The notes beneath the pieces were generated by a model, which saw only the letters and a list, made by a program, of their open reading frames with translations, searched no databases and was not told the origin of the DNA. From NCBI GenBank assembly GCA_002371315.1, contig DFHL01000094.1, positions 1 to 39,689 on the forward strand: DNA of 39,689 nt. Direction: 5' to 3'. The stretch comes from Bacteroidales bacterium UBA3724 (GTDB lineage: Bacteria > Bacteroidota > Bacteroidia > Bacteroidales > P3). The translations under genes were made by a program, and so were the position numbers. This document shows, one piece after another, positions 32,972 to 39,689 of this stretch. Within the stretch, counting starts at the first letter, position 1; the number at the start of each line of letters is the position of its first letter.

Positions 32972-33984
32972 TTATTTGCAGCATCGTAGCGCTGTTGCTT
33001 TTCGCCGGCTGCGAGAAAATGTTTATGCCTTCCGATGCCGACCCGTCGCCGACATCAACTTTCGACCATCTCTGGACCCAAATCGACCAACGCTACTCGC
33101 TCTTCGACGTCAAGGATGTCGACTGGCAGGCTGTCTACGACTCGCTGCGTCCGCAGGTCAGCGACGACATCAGCAATGACAGTCTTTTTGCCGTTCTCTC
33201 CAAAATGCTCAACACGCTCAACGACGGGCACGTCGACCTGTGGGGCAACAACGACATTTCCAGCAGTCAGGAGATATTCCTGCAACGCTACGGCAAAAAG
33301 AACTTCGACATCAACGCCGTGGCACTCACCTATCTGCGCGCCGACCGCCACACCACAGGCGGATTCTCCTACAACAGCATAGCCGACGGGCAGGTGCTCT
33401 ACATCCGCTACAGTTCCTTCAGCAGCAGTGCGTCGCCGCAAGCGTTCCAGACTGCCTTGCAGCGCTTTCCTGAAACCAAAGGCATCGTCTTCGACATTCG
33501 CCAGAACGGCGGTGGCGAAATCCAGAACGAATGGAACCTAATGCAGATGCTACCGTCGCAGGGACAGCTGCTCTATACCACACAGATCAAGAACGGACCC
33601 GCCCACGACGCCTTCAGCGAGCCCAAGGCCGTCTATGCGCCCGACAACGGCGACAACAAGCCCTACAGTAAGCCATTTGTACTCCTTACCGACCGCGGAT
33701 GCTACAGTGCCGCGTCCAGTTTCGCCCTCTGCCTCAAGACTTACGCCAACGTCACCGTAATGGGCGACACCACGGCCGGCGGCCTTGCCGTACCCACAGG
33801 CGGCGCGCTGCCCAACGGCTGGCGCTACCGCTTCGGCGTGACGCGAACCATAGCCCCCGACGGCGTCAACTACGAAAACGGCGTACCGCCCGACCGCGTG
33901 GTGCTGCTCGACCCGGCAGCCACAGCCATCAATCGCGACAACATCATCGACAGCGCCGCATCACTTATAATAAACGGACAGTGA
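32947..33984 (+). CDS. S41-family serine protease lipoprotein
   Basis: The 345-residue protein has a lipoprotein signal ending LLLFAGC (Cys22). The catalytic-domain core shows GIVFDIRQNGGGE (180-191), LLTDRGCYSAASSFA with the likely nucleophile Ser254, and GDTTAGGLAVPTGGALPNGW. These match the S41 (C-terminal processing protease/tricorn-like) family. An N-terminal helical part (HLWTQIDQRYSLFD, then LSKMLNTLNDGHVDL) precedes the catalytic domain, and I see no PDZ domain. It would act in the periplasm or at the surface. It overlaps the barrel gene by 25 bases, and the PPDK-like gene follows after 41 bases. Confidence 0.9.
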   Translation: MDRNNRRIIICSIVALLLFAGCEKMFMPSDADPSPTSTFDHLWTQIDQRYSLFDVKDVDWQAVYDSLRPQVSDDISNDSLFAVLSKMLNTLNDGHVDLWGNNDISSSQEIFLQRYGKKNFDINAVALTYLRADRHTTGGFSYNSIADGQVLYIRYSSFSSSASPQAFQTALQRFPETKGIVFDIRQNGGGEIQNEWNLMQMLPSQGQLLYTTQIKNGPAHDAFSEPKAVYAPDNGDNKPYSKPFVLLTDRGCYSAASSFALCLKTYANVTVMGDTTAGGLAVPTGGALPNGWRYRFGVTRTIAPDGVNYENGVPPDRVVLLDPAATAINRDNIIDSAASLIINGQ

Positions 33985-34025
33985 CGAGTGATTTATGCAC
34001 TCTAACGCAATAACACAATAACACA
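33985..34025. repeat. Short tandem repeat between S41 and PPDK-like genes
   Basis: CTAACGCAATAACACAATAACACAATG contains three units of a TAACACAA-type repeat directly before and into the ATG of the PPDK-like gene. It resembles the rows at 12021-12051 and 5185-5223. Confidence 0.6.
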
Positions 34026-36698
34026 ATGATAAAAGACTTTCTTATCCGCGCCAGTTACCCCAATTTCTTTATGGTAAAAAAATACGCCGACCACGGGCGC
34101 GAAATCTTCAACCGCAATGTCGAAGACAAAGACAATATCCTGAAAGGCAACAAGCCCGGCACCGTCATCTACACCCTCGACGGCGACCCCCAGCGGCACG
34201 AGTTCCCGCCGCGATGGTACGATATGTACTATCTTATGCGACAGCGTGGCGAAACCCAGCGCCACTTTCTCGAGCTGCTGCTGCGCGAGCACTTCGGGTC
34301 CGCCTTGTGCGAAGAGCGCAAGGAACCCGGCTACCAGATCAGCAAAATCGACGAACTGGAACATATCCGCGACAGCTTCAGACAGCAATGCATTGAATAC
34401 GTGCAGCAAAACCCGCTTTTCAACTCCGACGAACTGATCACCACCCTTGCCGACGGCGACTTCACCGACGAGCAGATAAGCTACAAAGGGCGTATGCTGC
34501 TCGACCTGACGCGCAACTGCTACCCCGTCCCCGACTTCTGCATCATCACCGCCAAGGCTTTCCAGCAGCCTGGCCACCTGGAAGACCTGCTCGGCAAAGC
34601 CATACGCAATCTCGAGGTTATGACCGCCTACAAGCTTGGAAGCGACCACAATCCACTCGTTTTCGCCATACGCTGCGCTATGCCGCAGTACATCCCCGGC
34701 CTGATGCCCACGCTCCTCAACATCGGCGTGACCCGCGACGCCTACCACGGCCTCGGCACGCGCCGCGTGGGAACAGCCAACCGCGTCTACCTCAGCACGC
34801 TGCACTCGCTCTGCGAAATGCTCTCCATCGAACGCAAGTACGACCGTAACGACATCGAACTTACACCCGACGAGCAGTGCCAGCGCATCGAGACTATGGA
34901 ACACGCCATCATCGGCGCGCGCAGCGACGGCCAAAGGCTGCTCGTCGACGCACACTATCAGGCACTCTGCCTCATAAAGTATGTGCGCGACTTCTACATC
35001 AACAACCAGGACCTCATCCTCACCTTTATGCAGGGACGGCAGGCCTTCCCGTCGCTCATCCTGCAGCGGATGGTGTGGACTATCGGCAACGAGGAGTCCT
35101 ATCCAGGCGTGCTCTACAGCCACCACAGCCGCACCGGCCAGGGGCGCCAAGTGGAAAGCTATCGCAACATCTTCGGCGAAGAGATTATGACCGGCGACGT
35201 CACTTCGATTGACATCGCCTACTCCGACCGCAAGGAAATCAAGTCCGAATACCCTGCCGTCTTCCATTTCGACCCTCTCCTCGACTCGCTCGAGCAGCGG
35301 CACCATTCGCCAGTCACCATCGAGTTCGCTGTCGAAACACGACCACGACGCATAAGCCTCTTTGCTGTCCTGCAGCTCAATATGTCCGAAATGACAGGAC
35401 GTGCAGCCCTCATTTCCGCCATCGACCTCCTCGAACGGGGGATGATCAGCGAGCACGACGTGATGTCGCTCATCAAGCCTTACCATCTGCGCCAGATTGT
35501 CAGCAATTCCATCGACGACCACTCGATGTCGCACCTCGACTTCTTCGGCCGCGGCCTGTCAGTCCTGCCACGCACCGCCATCACGGCCACGCTCTGCTTC
35601 TCGGCCTCCAAAGCCCAGGAGCTCAAGCGCAACGGGCTCTCCGTCTGCCTGTGCCAGGAGCGCTTCGTGCCCGAGGACACCATCACCCTCGGCGAGCTCG
35701 ATGCCATCCTCAGCATCACGCCGGCGGCCATCCACGTCGTCACCGCCTGCCGCGGCTACGGCATACCGGCCCTGATGGACCTGCAAAGTTATGGCATCCG
35801 CATCGAAGGCAACAGCCTTGTCAACGCCGACGGAATGCGCATCAACGAGCTCGACAGCATAACCATCTCGTCCAAGCACCAGACCATCTACAAGGGCGTA
35901 GCCGCCTTCAAGCCAGCCCGTTTCACCAAGTTCCTCAACGGCCAGGAAGTCAAGCTCGAGCCCAACGAAGTGCAGTTCTTCAACGATATGAAGCGCGCCT
36001 ATATACGCTATCAGGAAATCGTCACCTCCGACAAGGCCGCCTTCATCACCGATGTCAACAAGCTGGCACGCCTCATCCGCTGCGACCTGCAGGACAAGTC
36101 CGACATAGCCCGCGACATCGTAAACAACTGGTATTCCGACAATGCCGACCTCTACGTCCGTCAGGTGCTCGAAAGCAAGATGGGCGACCATCTCGACCAG
36201 TCGCGCGTGTTCAACCTGCTCAGCAACAGCCGCAAAGTCGACTTTTTCCAGAAGGCATTCGACATCTGCGTCAGCCGCAAGCTTTACGGCCTCAAGGCCG
36301 GCTCCTTTATGTTGGGCCGCTTTGTGGCCAACCCGCTGCCCACAGTGCTGTGGAACCAACTCAGCGACCGCATCGTGGCCTTCCTGCTCAACGAGTATGT
36401 GCTCTACGAAAAATACCTGCACGTTCTCGAAGAGGTGGGCGAAATCAAGCTGGCACGTGCCCATTCGCGCATCGAGACCGAGGGCATCGACAATATGATT
36501 ATCAACAATTTCGACCTCTACAACTTTATCCCACTGCTGCATTCAACGCACGACTGGACCAGTGTCGCCGCCGAACTCGAAAACATTGAACATCAGGACA
36601 ACACACACCTTTTGGTCGAAAAACTGAGCCAACCCATCGACCAGATCTTCGACCTTTCCAAGCCCTGGATCGCTGCGAAAGTGAAAGCGGAAAACTGA
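34026..36698 (+). CDS. PPDK-like protein, lacking the PEP-binding barrel, probably degenerate
   Basis: The 890-residue protein aligns in order with the N-terminal part of pyruvate, phosphate dikinase. YPVPDFCIIT matches the start of the nucleotide-binding part. NPLVFAIRCAMPQYIPGLMP matches the VRSGA-SMPGMMDT region, keeping Arg216. The ESYPGVLYSHHSRTGQGRQV segment matches the SGTGV-TG loop, and the phosphohistidine-like domain contains AAIHVVTACRGYGIP with His570. The usual QTR stretch is QLN (450-452), so one ATP-site arginine is missing. The C-terminal PEP/pyruvate barrel is replaced by about 260 helical residues (630-890). Whether it phosphorylates anything is open. It is the third gene of the barrel-S41 unit. 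Confidence 0.7.
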   Translation: MIKDFLIRASYPNFFMVKKYADHGREIFNRNVEDKDNILKGNKPGTVIYTLDGDPQRHEFPPRWYDMYYLMRQRGETQRHFLELLLREHFGSALCEERKEPGYQISKIDELEHIRDSFRQQCIEYVQQNPLFNSDELITTLADGDFTDEQISYKGRMLLDLTRNCYPVPDFCIITAKAFQQPGHLEDLLGKAIRNLEVMTAYKLGSDHNPLVFAIRCAMPQYIPGLMPTLLNIGVTRDAYHGLGTRRVGTANRVYLSTLHSLCEMLSIERKYDRNDIELTPDEQCQRIETMEHAIIGARSDGQRLLVDAHYQALCLIKYVRDFYINNQDLILTFMQGRQAFPSLILQRMVWTIGNEESYPGVLYSHHSRTGQGRQVESYRNIFGEEIMTGDVTSIDIAYSDRKEIKSEYPAVFHFDPLLDSLEQRHHSPVTIEFAVETRPRRISLFAVLQLNMSEMTGRAALISAIDLLERGMISEHDVMSLIKPYHLRQIVSNSIDDHSMSHLDFFGRGLSVLPRTAITATLCFSASKAQELKRNGLSVCLCQERFVPEDTITLGELDAILSITPAAIHVVTACRGYGIPALMDLQSYGIRIEGNSLVNADGMRINELDSITISSKHQTIYKGVAAFKPARFTKFLNGQEVKLEPNEVQFFNDMKRAYIRYQEIVTSDKAAFITDVNKLARLIRCDLQDKSDIARDIVNNWYSDNADLYVRQVLESKMGDHLDQSRVFNLLSNSRKVDFFQKAFDICVSRKLYGLKAGSFMLGRFVANPLPTVLWNQLSDRIVAFLLNEYVLYEKYLHVLEEVGEIKLARAHSRIETEGIDNMIINNFDLYNFIPLLHSTHDWTSVAAELENIEHQDNTHLLVEKLSQPIDQIFDLSKPWIAAKVKAEN

Positions 36699-36700
36699 AA

Positions 36701-36800
36701 AAAAGAGAACGAAGAACGGAAAAACGGAGAACGGAGAGCTGGCTGCCGCATTAGGGTTTGCAGTTCTCCGTTCTTAGTTCTCCGTTTTCCGTTTTCCGTT
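36701..36800. terminator. Bidirectional terminator made of repeated ACGGAGAAC/GTTCTCCGT arms
   Basis: AAAACGGAGAAC (36721-36732) can pair with GTTCTCCGTTTT (36777-36788), and CAGTTCTCCGTT (36761-36772) can pair with AACGGAGAGCTG, so several nested stems are possible. Both flanks add more GAACGAAGAACGG and CCGTTTTCC units. It lies between the convergent PPDK-like and nitroreductase genes. Confidence 0.75.
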
Positions 36801-36805
36801 TTACT

Positions 36806-37462
36806 TCAGAACTTCTCGTAGTGGATGCGGCTTTCGTCCCATTTGTCCTTGGGCTGCTCGTCGCCGGCGGGATAGCCGACAGGCACAATGCTGTAAGGCA
36901 CTATGTTGCCCGGCAGCTGCAGATAGGCCGCCACGGGGTCCATACGGTCGTGGAAGGGATAGCACGCCGTCCACACGGCACCAAGGCCGAAAGCCTCGGC
37001 GGCCAGCAGGAAGTTCTCGGTGCAGGCACCCATATCGTCACGCCAGATGCTGTTGGGCGTCGTGACGGCAGGAGCGTCGGGATTTTCGCGCGGAGGACGC
37101 GTCACGGTGGTGTCGGCGCAGAAAATCACCACAGCGGCGGCCTGCTTGAACTTCTCCATATTGAAATTTCCGGCAAACAACTCGTCGTACTTGCTCTTGT
37201 CGGTCATCACAACAATGTGCCACGGGCGCACATCCATTCCCGACGGAGCCGCCACGGCGGCGCGCAGCATCCGCTCCATAACATCGGCGGCAATGGTGTC
37301 GCTGGTGTACGAGCGCACGCTTTTGCGCTGCATAATAGTGTTGATTGTGGCGTCGGCGCTGTTGACCGCCGTCGCGTTGCTTTCGCTGTTGCTGCAGCAC
37401 GAGGCTGCCAGCATTGCCAGGTTCGTCAGAACCACGGCCAGACCTAAGATACTTTTTCTCAT
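36806..37462 (-). CDS. Nitroreductase-family lipoprotein
   Basis: The 218-residue protein has a lipoprotein signal ending AMLAASC (Cys22), unusual for this flavin enzyme family. RKSVRSYTSDTI, APSGMDVRPWHIVVMTD, DMGACTENFLLAAEAFGLGA and VPYSIVPVGYP are standard nitroreductase signatures for FMN and NAD(P)H binding. Size of the enzyme part (about 180 residues) is normal. If the signal is real, the protein would work outside the cytoplasm, where FMN supply is an open question. The gap to the upstream sulfatase gene is 163 AT-rich bases. No good promoter box found. Confidence 0.88.
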   Translation of the reverse strand: MRKSILGLAVVLTNLAMLAASCCSNSESNATAVNSADATINTIMQRKSVRSYTSDTIAADVMERMLRAAVAAPSGMDVRPWHIVVMTDKSKYDELFAGNFNMEKFKQAAAVVIFCADTTVTRPPRENPDAPAVTTPNSIWRDDMGACTENFLLAAEAFGLGAVWTACYPFHDRMDPVAAYLQLPGNIVPYSIVPVGYPAGDEQPKDKWDESRIHYEKF

Positions 37463-37625
37463 AAAACTATTTGTTTACAAATTGATAATGTGAAATTTAA
37501 TTTACTATATTTAAAGTTGGAATTTAAAGCAAAGTTGAGGGAAATCTTTATAGTGCGACATATCCCTTAACCTCATTAAACATTCCATTTAATTCAGACA
37601 ATCCATTTATTTAAAATATAACCAA

Positions 37626-39431
37626 TTACAGCTTTGCTGTGCGATGGTACACATATTGCAGCATTGCCTTCAGAAGGTCCTCGTTCTCTGCGTCGGGCGA
37701 ACCGTTCACAACCGTCGCCTTGCTGTCGCCGCAGTCGAAACGAAGCACACCCGTGCTGTCAATCCAGTTGCAGCCATTCTTGAAACAATGCAGGGCCCAG
37801 TGCTGGCGCTGGCCGAAACCGGGAGCCAGCACATTGCGGCTCATCAGGAAGCCGTCGGCCGCGATGCCCATCTGCGACAGCAGCGTGGCTGCCAAGTCGC
37901 TCTGCATCATCATATTGTCGACAACGCGATGGCCACGCACGGCGCCGCCGGTCCACACCATAGGCACGTGCGACACGCGCCAGTCGCTTGTCGACTGGCC
38001 GCCCGACAGGGGCACGCCGTGGTCGGGCACAATGATCACCAACAGGCTGTCCCACTGCGGCATAGCGCGAAGGCTGTCCATCAGCACGCCGAGACAGGAG
38101 TCGGTGTAGGCAAACGAATTACTGCGCTCGTCGGCAAGCTTCTGCATCGGCACCTCCCAGGGCTCGTGGCTGCTCAGCGTCAGCACCACGTCGAAGCGCC
38201 GGCCGTCGCCCTTGCCATAGCCCAACACGCTGGGTAACAACGTGTAGGCATCGGGGGCACCCCATCCGCTCTTGCGCCTGCTGGCGGGGAACGCCTCGCT
38301 GCCTTCGACGCGCTCGAAGCCCGTCTCCATCAGGTAGCCGCGCATATTCGTGAAGTCGACATCGCCGCCATAGACGAAGCGCGTCCTGTAGCCCTCGGCG
38401 GCCAGCGTCCGCGCCAGCCCCGGCAGCCGGCGGCAGCGGTCGCCAAGCTTCATCAGCGACGTCGTGGGCAGCCCCTGCCATCCGCTCAGCAGCGACACCA
38501 GGCCGCGGTCGGTGCGGAAATTGTTGGCATAGCATCCGCTGAACAGCACCCCCTCGTCGGCAAGGCGCATCAGGCACGGCCCCACCGAGTCGTTGGCAAC
38601 CATATCCCAGCCCCCGCCTTCCCACACAATCATCAGCACATCAGGCCGTTGCACACGCAGTAGCGTATCGCCCGCCGTCGCATCGCTTTGCAGCAGCCCT
38701 TCGGCCACACCGGCCGCGGCGGCCTCGTCGAAGAAGGCGAACTCGCCAGCCAGGTCCTCGCTTTTGGCCAGCGAATGGACCATATTGAACAGCGGGTTCA
38801 GCGCGGCGTGGTTGCAGAACGCGTAGCGCGAAAAATAGGCATACGACACGTTGGCCGTCGACTCGCTGACGCCGCCCCGCATACCGAGAAACACCAGTCC
38901 CGCCAGCGGCACAAACAGCAGCGCCCACCAGCGATTGGCCACAGGACCCAGTTCGCGCGGCGTGGCGCGGCGCAGGGCAAGCCACACCAGCCACACCGTC
39001 GCGCCGACGACGGCCAGGCCACCCAGCACAGCCCACCAGTGCAGGCTGGCAAGCATATCCTTGGGCTTGACGGCATACATTAAGTCGTTGGCATCCAGCT
39101 TGGCACCCCAGAACCAGTAGAGCACAATGTCGGCCACCAGCACCGTGCCGGCCACAAGGGCAATCAGCCACCAGTAGGGCACCAGCACCCGACGCAGCCT
39201 GAACCGCCTCCAGAAGCAGCTCAGCGCCAGCACAAGTAGCGGAAGCACAGCCACATACGACGCCGACACGACATCGAGCCGCAGGCCGTGCCACAGCGAC
39301 GCAACGCAGCTCGCGAACGGTGCACCGTCGGCAAACCCCGCATTCACAGCCATAAAGACGACCCTCTGCAGGGCGAAAACAGCCAACAGCACAGCATACA
39401 GCTTTGCCAAAAACAGCAGCCTTTCTTTCAT
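37626..39431 (-). CDS. LTA synthase-like membrane sulfatase/phosphotransferase
   Basis: From the ATG at 39431 there are 601 residues. A longer frame to 39476 is excluded because it would begin upstream of the predicted transcript start. Five hydrophobic helices occupy residues 1-185. The extracytoplasmic alkaline-phosphatase-fold domain has the metal ligand Glu271 in VWEGGG, the catalytic Thr307 in NNFRTDRGLVSLLSGW, and metal ligands in VIIVPDHGVPLSG. Related enzymes transfer glycerol phosphate or phosphoethanolamine to lipids and glycans. Gram-negative members often act as phosphoethanolamine-like transferases or in glycan modification. Substrate not known. The promoter at 39474-39503 drives it. 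Confidence 0.88.
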   Translation of the reverse strand: MKERLLFLAKLYAVLLAVFALQRVVFMAVNAGFADGAPFASCVASLWHGLRLDVVSASYVAVLPLLVLALSCFWRRFRLRRVLVPYWWLIALVAGTVLVADIVLYWFWGAKLDANDLMYAVKPKDMLASLHWWAVLGGLAVVGATVWLVWLALRRATPRELGPVANRWWALLFVPLAGLVFLGMRGGVSESTANVSYAYFSRYAFCNHAALNPLFNMVHSLAKSEDLAGEFAFFDEAAAAGVAEGLLQSDATAGDTLLRVQRPDVLMIVWEGGGWDMVANDSVGPCLMRLADEGVLFSGCYANNFRTDRGLVSLLSGWQGLPTTSLMKLGDRCRRLPGLARTLAAEGYRTRFVYGGDVDFTNMRGYLMETGFERVEGSEAFPASRRKSGWGAPDAYTLLPSVLGYGKGDGRRFDVVLTLSSHEPWEVPMQKLADERSNSFAYTDSCLGVLMDSLRAMPQWDSLLVIIVPDHGVPLSGGQSTSDWRVSHVPMVWTGGAVRGHRVVDNMMMQSDLAATLLSQMGIAADGFLMSRNVLAPGFGQRQHWALHCFKNGCNWIDSTGVLRFDCGDSKATVVNGSPDAENEDLLKAMLQYVYHRTAKL

Positions 39432-39473
39432 ATTCAGCGATTTACATTCTTTTCGGCTCAAAAAAGCATTTCG

Positions 39474-39503
39474 CAAAAATACACATTTTTTTCAAAACGG
39501 CAA
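39474..39503 (-). promoter_or_regulatory. Promoter of the LTA synthase-like gene
   Basis: On the minus strand TATTTTTG (39474-39481) fits TAnnTTTG, and TTG (39501-39503) stands 19 bases upstream. It fixes the gene start downstream at 39431. Beyond it, to the window end, no gene is supported. Confidence 0.82.
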
Positions 39504-39689
39504 CTCCCTCGCCCCATCGCCGTTCCAAAGCGCCAAAACGGCCCCGCCGCAGCGCATTTCCCGTCGGCCGCCACCAAACGGCACACAGTGACACAGTACA
39601 GTACACACTGAACACGTATGGCACGACAACCCTCATAAACCGCTATAAACCAGCTACTCACGCCACCTTCTCCGTCATATGTACAGTAT

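Noticed and set aside
39442..39661. Two overlapping small frames at the right end
   Set aside because: They overlap the promoter of the LTA-synthase-like gene and show no family signature.

Overview
The window reads as chromosomal DNA from a Bacteroidota member, most likely order Bacteroidales. Four promoters carry the Bacteroidota-type TTG-N19-TAnnTTTG signature. Lipoprotein and secreted-protein genes are numerous, glycine dehydrogenase is a single long chain, and most coding DNA is moderately GC-rich with AT-rich intergenic stretches. I would not name a genus from sequence alone. No tRNA, rRNA, CRISPR array, IS element or phage gene was seen.

Layout. 1-651 is the 3' end of a clpC-type AAA+ unfoldase gene. 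783-5875 (minus) holds gcvP, a lone Wza-like export lipoprotein and folE. 5978-9120 is an AT-rich restriction-modification island: two tandem paralogous cytosine-C5 methyltransferases followed by an HNH endonuclease, with overlapping reading frames and its own promoter. 9134-12726 (minus) carries housekeeping genes: an rlmI-like rRNA methyltransferase coupled to rpe, a YitT-family membrane protein and a YggS-type PLP protein. topB (plus) follows. 15107-22918 (minus) runs glnS, a GT39-like membrane glycosyltransferase, a small lipoprotein, pheT, a helical-repeat protein coupled to pheT, and an rluB-like pseudouridine synthase. An 874-base non-coding stretch with repeats leads to a WHy/LEA2-like lipoprotein gene (plus).

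24489-31858 (minus) is a tightly packed four-gene unit: a coiled-coil lipoprotein, a 908-residue protein that looks like a fusion of a MurL-type glutamate epimerase with a MurD-type ligase, an M20 amidohydrolase and a C69 dipeptidase. 31976-36698 (plus) is a divergent unit of a predicted outer-membrane barrel, an S41 protease lipoprotein and a shortened, degenerate PPDK-like protein. A nitroreductase-like lipoprotein and an LTA-synthase-like sulfatase (minus) end the window.

How the genes work together. The fused MurL/MurD2-like enzyme would put L-Glu on UDP-MurNAc-L-Ala and epimerise it in place, making D-Glu without a free racemase; the two downstream peptidases could act on wall or dietary peptides. 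The methyltransferase/HNH genes look like a complete type II restriction-modification system, probably acquired horizontally. Several intergenic gaps hold repeat families: a roughly 80-base dispersed element in three copies, ACGGAGAAC-armed hairpins at three gene ends, and short tandem repeats of GTGACCT and TTAACG type that run into stop codons. I consider the MurL-MurD fusion, the PPDK-like protein and the intergenic repeats the points most worth a second look.
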